Source: Aeromonas allosaccharophila (GTDB taxonomy: Bacteria; Pseudomonadota; Gammaproteobacteria; Enterobacterales; Aeromonadaceae). Taken from it: a DNA stretch of 43,247 bases. The stretch lies in NCBI RefSeq assembly GCF_000819685.1, contig NZ_CDBR01000043.1:1-43247 (forward strand). Reading direction: 5' to 3'. Position 1 is the first letter of the stretch. The number at the start of each line of letters is the position of its first letter. Shown one piece after another: positions 7,702 to 15,774 of this stretch. The translations under genes were made by a program, and so were the position numbers. The notes beneath the pieces were generated by a model, which ran no database searches, had not been told where the DNA came from, and saw only the letters and a list, made by a program, of their open reading frames with translations.

Positions 7702-9051
7702 ATGCGGGGATGCGAAGCTATTTCACAGAAAACCAGTCGCGTCGGCCTGTTAGCCGGCGCGCTGTTTTTTTGCCTGTCGTTTGGCGCCACCCCGGCCGTT
7801 GCCGCCAATCAGCAGCTGGGCACCATGCAGTCCCAGATCAAAGAGCAACAGAAGACCATCAAGCTCAGCAAGCAGGAGCTTGCCAAGCTCAATACCCAGC
7901 TCAAGGCTGACGAGCAGGCCATATCGGCCGCCGCCGCCAAACTCAACCAGACCAGGCTGCAGTTGAAGCAGAACCAGCAGAAGCTGGCGACCCTGCAAAA
8001 AGACAAGCTGGCGCTGGAAGTTCAAGCCAAACATCAGAAGCAGTTGCTGGCCAAGCAGGCGGAAAGCGCCTTTCAGGCGGGCAACCACGACTACCTCAAA
8101 CTGCTGCTCAATCAGCAGGATCCGGCCAAACTGAGCCGCTCACTCGACTACTACGACTACCTGAACAAGGCCCGCATCGAGGCCATCGACGCCCTGCGCG
8201 CCACCCGTGACAAGCTGGCGAAAAACCAGCTGGCCACCAAAGAGACCGAAACCAGACTGCAGACCCTGCTTGCCGAACAGCAGGAGCATCACCAGACCCT
8301 GCTGGCCAGCCAGCAGAGCCGGGCCAAGGTACGCAACCAGTTGCAACAGTCGGTGCAGGATGACGAGCAGAAGCTCACCAAGCTGGTCAAGGCGGAGAAA
8401 GCGCTGAAAGCCCGGCTGGAAGAGCTGCGCCGCAAGCGGGAAGAGCAGGAGCGCCGTGAACGGGCCGAGCGGGAGCGGCTGGCCAAGCTGAAAGCGGAGC
8501 AGGAGCGTCAGCGCAAGCTGGCCGAACAGCGCCGCGCCGAGCAGCAACGACTCGCCGCCCAGCAGAACAAAACCGTCAAACCGGCAGAACCGGTTGAAGA
8601 GGTAGCCAGCACCAAGCCGGAGCGTGGATCGGGCATTGGCACTGCCGGTCACTACAGCGGTCTCAAGACCAATGGCAGCCTGCGCTGGCCGGTACAGGGG
8701 CCGATCCTCATCTCCTACGGTTCGCCGCGCACCGCCCAGCTCAAGTGGAAAGGCACCCTGATCGGCGCCAGCGAGGGAACCCAGGTCAAGGCGGTCGCAC
8801 CGGGGCAAGTGGTCTATGCCGACTGGCTCGACGGTTTCGGCATGCTGCTGGTAATCGACCACGGTAAGGGCTACATGAGCCTCTACGGTCACAATCAGTC
8901 GCTGCTGCGTCAGGTTGGCCAGAATGTGGAGCAGGGTGAACCGGTGGCACTGGTCGGTGACAGTGGCGGTCAGGACAGACCCGGCCTCTACTTCGAAATC
9001 CGCTATCAGGGCGAGGCGATCAACCCGACCAAATGGCTGGCCAAGGGTTGA
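7702..9051 (+). CDS. envC: Murein hydrolase activator EnvC
   Basis: A periplasmic activator of the AmiA/AmiB amidases at the division septum, 449 aa. A signal peptide (about 1-35, hydrophobic GLLAGALFFCLSFGA, then ATPAVAA) is followed by long coiled coils (~40-285, ending in a Lys/Glu/Arg-rich stretch) and a C-terminal LytM (M23) domain (~325-447). The catalytic LytM residues are degenerate: the first metal motif reads WKGTLIGAS instead of HxGxD, and the usual LHFE reads LYFE. This is expected for EnvC, which activates amidases rather than cutting murein. Its Shine-Dalgarno is poor, so translation may be coupled to gpmI, 9 bp upstream. Confidence 0.95.
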   Translation: MRGCEAISQKTSRVGLLAGALFFCLSFGATPAVAANQQLGTMQSQIKEQQKTIKLSKQELAKLNTQLKADEQAISAAAAKLNQTRLQLKQNQQKLATLQKDKLALEVQAKHQKQLLAKQAESAFQAGNHDYLKLLLNQQDPAKLSRSLDYYDYLNKARIEAIDALRATRDKLAKNQLATKETETRLQTLLAEQQEHHQTLLASQQSRAKVRNQLQQSVQDDEQKLTKLVKAEKALKARLEELRRKREEQERRERAERERLAKLKAEQERQRKLAEQRRAEQQRLAAQQNKTVKPAEPVEEVASTKPERGSGIGTAGHYSGLKTNGSLRWPVQGPILISYGSPRTAQLKWKGTLIGASEGTQVKAVAPGQVVYADWLDGFGMLLVIDHGKGYMSLYGHNQSLLRQVGQNVEQGEPVALVGDSGGQDRPGLYFEIRYQGEAINPTKWLAKG

Positions 9052-9088
9052 GTTAACCCGGCCAACAAGCGCGTCACACGCTCACTAG

Positions 9089-9115
9089 CAAAAGCCTGCA
9101 TCACGCAGGCTTTTG
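9089..9115 (+). terminator. Terminator after envC
   Basis: An 11-bp stem, CAAAAGCCTGC with GCAGGCTTTTG, loop ATCAC. A-runs and T-runs on both sides make it usable in both directions, so it may also stop transcription leaving qnr. Confidence 0.85.
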
Positions 9116-9183
9116 TCGTTTCAGGAGCAACACACCCCACTGTCGGTCCCATTTGATGAAAAATTACCTAATTTTCGATCGGC

Positions 9184-9834
9184 TCAGGGAAAGACAACCA
9201 GACCGATCTGCTCCAGCAAAGTCTGCTGCTGATCCTCGTTGATCTGCACCCCCTGCAGATCGACCCGACGCAGATCCAGCCCCGGCAGATCGCACTGGCG
9301 CAAATCGCAGCCCTGCAGCTTGAAGCTGGTCCAGTCGATCTGGCCAAACTCGGAGCCGCTGAGATCGGATCCCGCCAGCGAGGCACCGAACAGGTTGGCC
9401 CCCTGCCAGCGGTTTTCGGTCAGCTCGCACTTTTCCAGCAGACACCCCTCAAAGCTGGCGTAACTGAAGTTGTTGCCGGTCAGATGGGCATCGCAGAAGT
9501 AGCTTTTGGCGGTGATCTGGTTGGCGAAGCTGGCGTGGCCGAAGTTGATGCCGACCGCCTGACAGTCGCGCATCTCCAGCCCCAGACACTGGCTGCGGCT
9601 GCAATCGGCCATGGTGAGATCGCAGCGCAGAAAGCTCGCCTCGCGCAGGTCGCAACCCTGCAACAGGCAACCCCGCTCACTCTCCCGATCATAGAAGCTG
9701 CAGTCGATGAAGCGGCTATCGCCCAGATCCAGCCAGGAGAAGTTGCAGCCGATAAAGCGGCACTCCGAGAACTGCTCCCCCTCCACATCCTGTTGCTCGA
9801 ACCGGACATCCACAAACTGCTTGCCTCTGATCAT
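9184..9834 (-). CDS. qnr: Qnr-family pentapeptide repeat protein (chromosomal, AhQnr-like)
   Basis: A 216-aa right-handed quadrilateral beta-helix protein of consecutive A(D/N)LxX pentapeptides. Alignment from memory to plasmid QnrS/QnrB is clear over the whole length: an ECRFIGCNF-type start, the loop region SYFCDAHLTGNNFSYASFEG, the invariant LEKCELTENRW, and the C-terminal ending LLEQIGLVVFP. Qnr proteins mimic DNA and protect gyrase/topoisomerase IV from quinolones. Aeromonas carries a chromosomal member, AhQnr, with a solved structure, and this looks like its orthologue. CAGGAG sits 7 nt before the ATG. I found no LexA-box pattern upstream, unlike qnrB. It is divergent from gntR across 89 bp. 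Resistance is not shown by sequence. Confidence 0.9.
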   Translation of the reverse strand: MIRGKQFVDVRFEQQDVEGEQFSECRFIGCNFSWLDLGDSRFIDCSFYDRESERGCLLQGCDLREASFLRCDLTMADCSRSQCLGLEMRDCQAVGINFGHASFANQITAKSYFCDAHLTGNNFSYASFEGCLLEKCELTENRWQGANLFGASLAGSDLSGSEFGQIDWTSFKLQGCDLRQCDLPGLDLRRVDLQGVQINEDQQQTLLEQIGLVVFP

Positions 9835-9865
9835 CGGAAAACTCCTGCAAAAACGGCTTCATATG

Positions 9866-9894
9866 CTGACTTTATCTGCCGAAAACGGTAATGT
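9866..9894 (+). promoter_or_regulatory. Candidate gntR promoter
   Basis: CTGACT (9866-9871), a 17-bp spacer, then TAATGT (9889-9894). The -10 overlaps the GntR-type palindrome, which fits autorepression. Start would be near 9901, giving a leader of about 23 nt. Confidence 0.5.
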
Positions 9895-9906
9895 TACATG
9901 TAACAT
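9891..9906. promoter_or_regulatory. GntR operator (perfect palindrome) between qnr and gntR
   Basis: ATGTTACATGTAACAT is a perfect 16-bp palindrome. It matches the GntR operator ATGTTACCGGTAACAT except at the two centre bases. It lies 18 bp before the gntR ATG and 57 bp before the qnr ATG. Confidence 0.8.
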
Positions 9907-9923
9907 CCACCCTGGACACCCCT

Positions 9924-10931
9924 ATGAGCCCCACCCGCAAGCGCCGCCCCACCCTGCAAGATATCGCCGACCAGACCGGCGTGACCAAGATGACTGTCAG
10001 CCGCTATCTGCGCGACCCGCAGACCGTGGCGGAGGGGACCCGTGAGCGGATCGCGGCGGCGGTGGAAGAGCTGGGCTATATCCCCAACCGGGCGCCGGAC
10101 ATTCTCTCCAACGCGACCAGCAAGGCGATCGGCATCCTGATCCCCTCCCTCTCCAACCAGGTCTTCTCGGCGGTGATCCACGGCATCGAGTCGGTGACCC
10201 GACCGGCCGGTTACCAGACCCTGCTGGCCCACTACGGCTACAGTCCGGAGCGGGAGGAGGAGCAGGTCGCATCCCTGCTCTCCTACCATGTGGATGGGCT
10301 GATCCTCTCCGACAGCCAGCACACCGAGCGCACCCGCAAGATGATCGCCACCGCCGGCATTCCGGTGGTGGAGACCATGGATCTGTCTGATACCCCTATC
10401 GACATGGTGGTCGGCATGGATCATAGCGCCGCCGCCCGGGCCATGGTAACAGAGATGCTGCGCCGGGGCCGACGCAAGGTGGTCTATCTGGGGGCGCGGC
10501 TCGACGTGCGTACCCAGCTGCGGATGGAGGGTTACTATCAGGCGATGACCGACTTCGGCCTCACCGGCCAGCATCTGCTGACCGAACAATCCTCCAGCTT
10601 CACTCTGGGGGGCGAGCTGCTGGATCAGGCGCTGGTACGGTATCCCGACCTCGACGGCCTGTTCTGCACCAACGATGACCTGGCGGTAGGCGCCCTGCTG
10701 CAGTGTCAGGCCAAGTGGATTCCGGTGCCCCAGCAGATCGCAATCGCCGGCTGCAACGCCCTCGACATCGGCCACGCCATGACCCCCAAGCTGGCCAGTA
10801 TCGCCACCCCGCGGGAAGCGATCGGCCGGGAGGCAGCCACCATGCTGCTGGCGCGCCTTAATGGCCACTCCTTGCCAGAGACCCGCAAAGACATCGGTTT
10901 TTCTCTCTATGAAGGGGAAAGCCTTGGGTGA
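9924..10931 (+). CDS. gntR: Gluconate-responsive LacI-family repressor GntR
   Basis: A 335-aa LacI/GalR regulator. The N-terminal helix-turn-helix is TLQDIADQTGVTKMTVSRYL (about 9-28), followed by the hinge PNRAPDILSNATSKAIGIL and a periplasmic-binding-type sugar domain (~63-335). Close similarity to E. coli GntR (VTKMTVSRFL, IPNRAPDILSNATS, FCTNDDLAVGA) sets it apart from IdnR or other LacI members. The start at 9924 (MSPTRKRRPTLQ) is preferred over an ATG-less extension at 9891 that would lie inside the operator. It is flanked by qnr and by the eda-edd-gntK operon, which it likely represses. Confidence 0.93.
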   Translation: MSPTRKRRPTLQDIADQTGVTKMTVSRYLRDPQTVAEGTRERIAAAVEELGYIPNRAPDILSNATSKAIGILIPSLSNQVFSAVIHGIESVTRPAGYQTLLAHYGYSPEREEEQVASLLSYHVDGLILSDSQHTERTRKMIATAGIPVVETMDLSDTPIDMVVGMDHSAAARAMVTEMLRRGRRKVVYLGARLDVRTQLRMEGYYQAMTDFGLTGQHLLTEQSSSFTLGGELLDQALVRYPDLDGLFCTNDDLAVGALLQCQAKWIPVPQQIAIAGCNALDIGHAMTPKLASIATPREAIGREAATMLLARLNGHSLPETRKDIGFSLYEGESLG

Positions 10932-10956
10932 TAACCCACAACAACGGATCGGGTAG

Positions 10957-10982
10957 GGTCGATTAGCGCAGCGTAATCGGCC
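10957..10982. repeat. REP-like palindrome, copy 1
   Basis: GGTCGATTAGCGCAGCGTAATCGGCC has 9-nt arms, GGTCGATTA and TAATCGGCC, that pair with one G-T. A second, perfect relative lies at 39829-39853. Both occupy gaps between convergent genes, typical of extragenic palindromes. Two copies here are too few to prove a genome-wide family. Confidence 0.55.
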
Positions 10983-11027
10983 GCGCGAACATATTTGACC
11001 CCACCGAGGGAGAAATGAAAAAGCAAA

Positions 11028-11049
11028 CAGGCCACCCGAGGGTGGCCTG
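11028..11049. terminator. Bidirectional terminator between gntR and eda
   Basis: A 9-bp stem, CAGGCCACC with GGTGGCCTG, and loop CGAG. It is followed by TCTGGTTTTT on the plus strand and by TTTGCTTTTT on the minus strand, serving both convergent transcripts. Confidence 0.85.
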
Positions 11050-11074
11050 TCTGGTTTTTCTGCATAACTGACGC

Positions 11075-11716
11075 TTAGCGTTTAACCATTTCAACCGCTT
11101 CGCGGGAGAGGCGGGTCACCTCTTCCCAGTTGCCGCTCTTGACCGCATCGGCCGGCAACATCCAGGAGCCGCCGACGGTGGCCACGCACTTGAGCGCCAG
11201 ATAGTCGGCCACGTTTTTCGGGCCGATACCGCCAGTGGGGCAAAACTTCACCTGGGGCAGCGGGGCAGCAATGGCGGAGAGCGCCTTGGTGCCGCCGTTC
11301 GCTTCAGCCGGGAAGAACTTCAGATGGTCGTAGCCCGCTTCCAGCGCCTGCATCACTTCGGACGGGGTCGCCACACCCGGGATCAGCGGTGCGGTGCTGT
11401 TGGCCGCATGGGCCAGCAGGGCCGGCGTCATCCCCGGGGAGATGACAAAGCGGGCACCAGCGGCGACGGCTGCGTCAAACTGCGCGCAGTTGAGCACAGT
11501 CCCGGCACCGACCATGGCATCCGGCATCGCCTTGGCGATAAGGGCGATGGCGTCGAGTGCCACCGGAGTGCGCAGGGTGATTTCGAAGACACAGATGCCG
11601 CCGTCGAGCAGCGCCTTGGCCATCGGCAGGGCCTGCTCCAGCTCGTTGATGACCATCACGGGTACCAGCGGGGAGGCGGCAAACACCTCGGCCGGGGTCA
11701 CTTTCCAGTTCTGCAT
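11075..11716 (-). CDS. eda: KDPG/KHG aldolase Eda
   Basis: The class I aldolase of the Entner-Doudoroff pathway, 213 aa, splitting 2-keto-3-deoxy-6-phosphogluconate into pyruvate and glyceraldehyde-3-phosphate. Glu45 (FEITLRT) and the Schiff-base Lys133 in HLKFFPAEANGG occupy the same positions as in E. coli Eda, and FCPTGGI and GGSW are present. It lies 20 bp downstream of edd and ends at a bidirectional terminator. It should be cotranscribed with gntK and edd from the GntR-controlled promoter upstream of gntK. Confidence 0.96.
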   Translation of the reverse strand: MQNWKVTPAEVFAASPLVPVMVINELEQALPMAKALLDGGICVFEITLRTPVALDAIALIAKAMPDAMVGAGTVLNCAQFDAAVAAGARFVISPGMTPALLAHAANSTAPLIPGVATPSEVMQALEAGYDHLKFFPAEANGGTKALSAIAAPLPQVKFCPTGGIGPKNVADYLALKCVATVGGSWMLPADAVKSGNWEEVTRLSREAVEMVKR

Positions 11717-11736
11717 AGCTCTTCCTTAGTCAGCTC

Positions 11737-13533
11737 TTAATCAAAGATGGTAGCGCCACACTCGGCGCTCGATACGGCGCGACGCATCACGCTGAACAGT
11801 TCACGGCCCCACCCCTCTTGTTCCAGAGTGAGGTCAATCTCGGCCTGGGTGCGGCCGCTCAAATCGGTCAGGCAGTCGAGACGACCACTCACCGCATCCA
11901 CCCGCAGCAGATCGCCGTCGGCAAGCAGGCCGATAGCCCCGCCGTGCAGCGCTTCCGGAGTGACGTGGATGGCGGCCGGGATCTTGCCGGAGGCACCGGA
12001 GAGACGGCCATCGGTGACCAGCGCCACCTTGTAACCGGCTTTTTGCAGATTGCCGAGCACCGGCATCAGCTTGTGCAGCTCCGGCATGCCGTTGGCGGCC
12101 GGGCCATTGTGGCGCACCACAATCACGGCGTCCTGATTGAGATCGCCCGCCTTGTAGGCCGCTTCCACCGCATGCTGGGAGGAGAAGACCCGCGCCGGGG
12201 CTTCAATCACCCGATATTCGGGAGCCACGGCAGAGACCTTGACCACAGCGCGGCCCAGATTGCCCGCCAGCAGCTTGGTGCCGCCGGTCGCATTAAATAC
12301 GCTACCCGTGGGAGAGAGCACGCTCGCATCGCTGCTTTCACCGACCGGCTGCCATACCAGCTGGCCATCGACCAGTGCCGGACGGCTGAGGTAATCCTGC
12401 ATCTCGCCAAAGACCGGAGTGGCATCCATGTGGATCAGCCCCTCTTGCGCCAGACGGCGCATCAGGCCGGGCACACCGCCCGCCTGTTCGAAGGCGTTGA
12501 CGTCGGCCGGGCCGTTCGGGTACATGCGAACCAGCAGCGGCACCACGTCGGAGAGATCGCTGATGTCATCCCAGGTCAGCACCAGACCGGCCGCGCGGGC
12601 CAGTGCCACCATGTGGATGCTGTGGTTGGTGCTGCCGCCGGAGGCGAGCAGGGCCACCAGACCGTTGACCAGCGAGCGCTCGTCCAGCACCTCGCTCAGC
12701 GGGCGATAGGCCGGGGATCCCGGGATCATGGCGCTGATGCGGCGGGCTGCTTCGGCAGTCAGGGCGCGGCGCAGCTCGCTATGCGGATGCACGAAGGCGG
12801 AACCCGGCAGCATCAGGCCCATGGCCTCGAACACCAGCTGGTTGGTGTTGGCGGTGCCGTAGAAGGTGCAGGTGCCTGCCGCATGGTAGGCGCCACACTC
12901 CATCTCCAGCAGGGCGTCGCGCCCCACTTCACCGGCGGCGTACTTCTGACGCACCTTCACCTTCTCGTCATTGCTGATACCGCTCGCCATCGGGCCAGCA
13001 GGTACAAATGCAGTCGGCAGGTGAGCGTGGGAGAGCGCCCCCATGATCTGGCCCGGGGCGATCTTGTCGCAGATGCCGAGCAGCAGGGTGGCATCGAAGG
13101 TGTTGTGAGAGAGTGACAGTGCGGTCGCCTGCGCGATCAGGTCGCGGGAGAAGAGGGACATGTCCATCCCCGGCTGACCCTGGGTCACGCCGTCGCACAT
13201 GGCGGGCACGCCGCCAGCGACCTGGGCGCTGTGGCCCAGCTCGGCCAGCACGGCCTTGATCTGATCTGGATAGCCCTGATAGGGCTGATGGGCGCTCAGC
13301 ATGTCGTTGTAGGCGGTGACGATGCCGACGTTGGCGCGGGTCATGTCGAGGATGCGACCCTTCTCGTCACTGCTGCAGGCCGCCACGGCGTGAGCCAGGT
13401 TGCCGCAGGCCAGCGCGGCGCGGGTCTTGCCCTGCTCTGCCTGGCGCTGGATGCGGGCCAGAAATGCCTGACGACGGGCGACACTGCGCTCGCGGATGCG
13501 GGCGGTGACGTCGGAAATTACCTGATGAATCAT
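11737..13533 (-). CDS. edd: Phosphogluconate dehydratase Edd
   Basis: An Fe-S dehydratase of the IlvD/Edd family, 598 aa, converting 6-phosphogluconate to KDPG. Conserved elements include NVGIVTAYNDMLSAHQPY, the cluster cysteine regions GGVPAMCDGVTQGQPGM (~Cys153) and LLGICDKIAPG (~Cys220), and the late GRLSGASGKIPAAIHV block. Its ATG overlaps the gntK stop by 4 nt (ATGA), showing translational coupling. The order gntK-edd-eda on one strand makes a complete catabolic operon: the kinase feeds 6-phosphogluconate directly to Edd. Confidence 0.96.
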   Translation of the reverse strand: MIHQVISDVTARIRERSVARRQAFLARIQRQAEQGKTRAALACGNLAHAVAACSSDEKGRILDMTRANVGIVTAYNDMLSAHQPYQGYPDQIKAVLAELGHSAQVAGGVPAMCDGVTQGQPGMDMSLFSRDLIAQATALSLSHNTFDATLLLGICDKIAPGQIMGALSHAHLPTAFVPAGPMASGISNDEKVKVRQKYAAGEVGRDALLEMECGAYHAAGTCTFYGTANTNQLVFEAMGLMLPGSAFVHPHSELRRALTAEAARRISAMIPGSPAYRPLSEVLDERSLVNGLVALLASGGSTNHSIHMVALARAAGLVLTWDDISDLSDVVPLLVRMYPNGPADVNAFEQAGGVPGLMRRLAQEGLIHMDATPVFGEMQDYLSRPALVDGQLVWQPVGESSDASVLSPTGSVFNATGGTKLLAGNLGRAVVKVSAVAPEYRVIEAPARVFSSQHAVEAAYKAGDLNQDAVIVVRHNGPAANGMPELHKLMPVLGNLQKAGYKVALVTDGRLSGASGKIPAAIHVTPEALHGGAIGLLADGDLLRVDAVSGRLDCLTDLSGRTQAEIDLTLEQEGWGRELFSVMRRAVSSAECGATIFD

Positions 13534-14039
13534 TGGGCTTGCTCCAATGCTGTGACGGCGCGGTCAACCACCTGTTCGAAGGTGCCGTCTATATCAATGT
13601 GGAATACACCGGCTTCGCCATCCGGGCGCTCCAGAGTATCGAACTGACTTTGTACCATGCTTTCACGCATGAAATGGCCTTTGCGGGCACGCATCCGCTC
13701 GAGGATCAGCGGCTGGCTGCCATCGAGGAAGATGAAGCTGACCGACTCGTTGCCTTCGCGGATCTGGTCGCGGTACTTCTTTTTGAGGGCGGAACAGACA
13801 ATGATGCCGGTCTCGTTCTTCTGCTCGAGACTGTAGGCGGCGTCGCGGATCCGCTCCAGCCAGGGGGCACGATCCTCATCGTTGAGGGGGTTGCCGCCAG
13901 CCATCTTCTGGATGTTGGCCTTGGGGTGCAGGTCATCACCATCGATGAACTTGGCGCCCAGCGCTTCGGCCACTTTCAGACCCACGCTGGATTTGCCGCT
14001 ACCACACACACCCATCACGATAATGCACTTACCCGCCAT
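13530..14039 (-). CDS. gntK: Gluconokinase GntK
   Basis: A 169-aa ATP-dependent kinase making 6-phosphogluconate from gluconate. It carries the P-loop GVCGSGKS (about 10-17), followed by FIDGDDLHP, NIQKMAGG and PLNDEDRAPWL, then CSALKKKYRDQIR and RKGHFM, all hallmarks of thermoresistant gluconokinases. It is first in the gntK-edd-eda operon and overlaps edd by 4 nt. Two tandem GntR-type operators lie 58-87 bp upstream of its start, and a CRP-like site just beyond, so induction by gluconate and catabolite control are expected. Confidence 0.96.
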   Translation of the reverse strand: MAGKCIIVMGVCGSGKSSVGLKVAEALGAKFIDGDDLHPKANIQKMAGGNPLNDEDRAPWLERIRDAAYSLEQKNETGIIVCSALKKKYRDQIREGNESVSFIFLDGSQPLILERMRARKGHFMRESMVQSQFDTLERPDGEAGVFHIDIDGTFEQVVDRAVTALEQAQ

Positions 14040-14096
14040 AATTTGACCTCTGTCCCACTTTTCAAAAAACCAGCTGTTGATGGGTTCTAATCTAAC

Positions 14097-14126
14097 ACGT
14101 TACCGGTAACATGTTACCGGTAACGA
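14097..14126. promoter_or_regulatory. Two tandem GntR operators between gntK and gntU
   Basis: ACGTTACCGGTAACAT (14097-14112) and ATGTTACCGGTAACGA (14111-14126) share the GTTACCGGTAAC core. They overlap by 2 bp and are 14 bp apart centre to centre. The position suits control of both divergent transcripts. Confidence 0.85.
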
Positions 14127-14133
14127 TTGAAAA

Positions 14134-14149
14134 TGTGAAGTCTGCCACA
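14134..14149. promoter_or_regulatory. Candidate CRP site
   Basis: TGTGAAGTCTGCCACA fits TGTGA-N6-TCACA with one mismatch. It lies 8 bp from the GntR operators in the gntK/gntU divergent region, where CRP control is known for E. coli gluconate genes. Confidence 0.5.
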
Positions 14150-14283
14150 GACTGAGCAAACCCATAGTCACCTGGGCATATGATGTTGAGCCCTTGCCAT
14201 AAATCTAAATAAATCATAAAGATATGGTTTGCCGACGGATCGGCAAGGTGTCACTCTGAACTTGGAAAAAGGAACGCATAACA

Positions 14284-15624
14284 ATGTCTGACCTCTCCCT
14301 GATCATGACAGCCGCCGGCTCGATTGTGCTGCTGCTCTTCCTGGTGATGAAGGCCCGGCTCCACGCCGTGGTTGCCCTGATCCTGGTCTCCATGGTGGCG
14401 GGTCTCGCCGCTGGCATGAACCCGGCCGATATCGCCGCCACCATCCAGAAAGGGATGGGTGGCACCCTCGGTTTCGTTGCCGTGGTGGTGGCGCTGGGCG
14501 CCATGTTCGGCAAGGTGATGGAAGTGACCGGCGCTCTCGACCGGGTAGCCCACACCCTGCTCGGCAAGTTCGGCGTCAAGCGCGCCAACTGGGCCATGGC
14601 CCTGACCGGCTTTGTCTGCGCCCTGCCGCTGTTCTTTGACGTGGCCGTGGTGCTGCTGATCGGCGTCGCCTTCGCCATCGTCCGTCGTGGCGGCGGCAGC
14701 GTGGTGAAGATCGGTATCGCCCTGCTGGCGGGTATCGCCACTTGCCAAGCCTTCCTTATTCCGGCGCCGGGCCCGATCCTGGTGGCATCCCAGCTGGGTG
14801 CTGACTTCGGCTACATGATCCTGTTCGGCCTGATCGCCGCCGTACCGGCACTGATCCTGGCAGGCCCGCTGTTCGGTGACTTCATCAGCAAGATCGTCGA
14901 TGTGCCGCTGCCTGCCGACGCCCAGAACAGCGTCCACGATGACAGCAAATCCCTGCCCTCTTTCGGGCTGGCCATGGGTCTGATCGGTCTGCCGCTGCTG
15001 CTGATCGGCCTCAAGACCATCGTCGGCCGCTTTGTCGAGGCGGGCTCCACCCTGCACAACTGGCTGGAGTTCATCGGTCACCCCTTCACCGCCATCATGG
15101 TCGCCTGTCTGGCCGCCTTCTACCTGCTGGGTATTCGCCGCGGCATGTCCCGTGACGAGGTGATGAGCGTCTGCAACAGCGCCATCCAGCCCGCCGGTGT
15201 CATCATCCTGGTGACCGGTGCCGGTGGCGTGTTCAAGCAGGTGCTGGTTGATTCCGGTGTGGGCGCCGCCCTTGGCAACATGCTGGCCGACTCCGGTCTG
15301 CCCATCGTCGCACTGGCCTTCATTCTGGCCGCTGCAGTACGGGTGATTCAGGGCTCTGCCACCGTCGCCATGCTGACCGCTTGCGGTCTGGTGCTGCCGA
15401 TGCTGGAACCGCTCGGTCTGAACGGCGCCCAGCTGGCGGCCGTCACCATCGCCATCGGCGGCGGTGCCATCGTGCTCTCCCACGTCAACGACTCCGGTTT
15501 CTGGCTGGCCAACCGCTACCTCGGTCTCTCCGAGAAGCAGACCCTGCAGACCTGGACCGTGATGGAAACCATCATCGGCACCACCGGTGGCGTGATGGCG
15601 ATGATCATCTACAGCTTCCTCTGA
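14284..15624 (+). CDS. gntU: GntP-family gluconate:H+ symporter (GntU-like)
   Basis: An inner-membrane permease, 446 aa, with about 12-14 hydrophobic segments. It is full length for the family. Family blocks include EKGMGGTLGF-like QKGMGGTLGF, VVVALGAMFGK, ALPLFFDVAVVLL, AGGVFKQVLVDSGVG (here GAGGVFKQVLVDSG), AVRVIQGSATVA and LSHVNDSGFWL. It resembles E. coli GntU more than GntT or IdnT over the N-terminus (SIVLLLFLVMKARLHAVVAL). AAGGA is 11 nt upstream of the ATG. It is divergent from gntK and shares its operators. The GntU versus GntT label is uncertain; the gluconate role is well supported by context. Confidence 0.92.
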   Translation: MSDLSLIMTAAGSIVLLLFLVMKARLHAVVALILVSMVAGLAAGMNPADIAATIQKGMGGTLGFVAVVVALGAMFGKVMEVTGALDRVAHTLLGKFGVKRANWAMALTGFVCALPLFFDVAVVLLIGVAFAIVRRGGGSVVKIGIALLAGIATCQAFLIPAPGPILVASQLGADFGYMILFGLIAAVPALILAGPLFGDFISKIVDVPLPADAQNSVHDDSKSLPSFGLAMGLIGLPLLLIGLKTIVGRFVEAGSTLHNWLEFIGHPFTAIMVACLAAFYLLGIRRGMSRDEVMSVCNSAIQPAGVIILVTGAGGVFKQVLVDSGVGAALGNMLADSGLPIVALAFILAAAVRVIQGSATVAMLTACGLVLPMLEPLGLNGAQLAAVTIAIGGGAIVLSHVNDSGFWLANRYLGLSEKQTLQTWTVMETIIGTTGGVMAMIIYSFL

Positions 15625-15642
15625 CAAGGGCGAAAAGCTGAC

Positions 15643-15670
15643 AAAAAGGCCTCACTCGTGAGGCCTTTTT
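15643..15670 (+). terminator. Terminator after gntU
   Basis: AAAAAGGCCTCAC and GTGAGGCCTTTTT form a near-perfect 26-nt inverted repeat with a 2-nt centre and a T-run. Confidence 0.9.
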
Positions 15671-15692
15671 CATCTTTCTGATGATTCTTTCT

Positions 15693-15720
15693 TTGGCTGA
15701 GAGGGCGAGATTGCTAGAAT
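15693..15720 (+). promoter_or_regulatory. Candidate pssA promoter
   Basis: TTGGCT, a 16-bp spacer, then TAGAAT; each hexamer differs little from sigma-70 consensus. A start near 15728 gives a leader of about 47 nt. Confidence 0.55.
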
Positions 15721-15774
15721 CGCCTATTCATCGCTCCGAGTGGAACGCTTAACCCCGTGATTTCAGGTTTATCT

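Noticed and set aside
9835..9923. LexA/SOS box for qnr
   Set aside because: No CTG-N10-CAG with the A/T-rich centre seen in qnrB promoters; only the GntR palindrome stands out.
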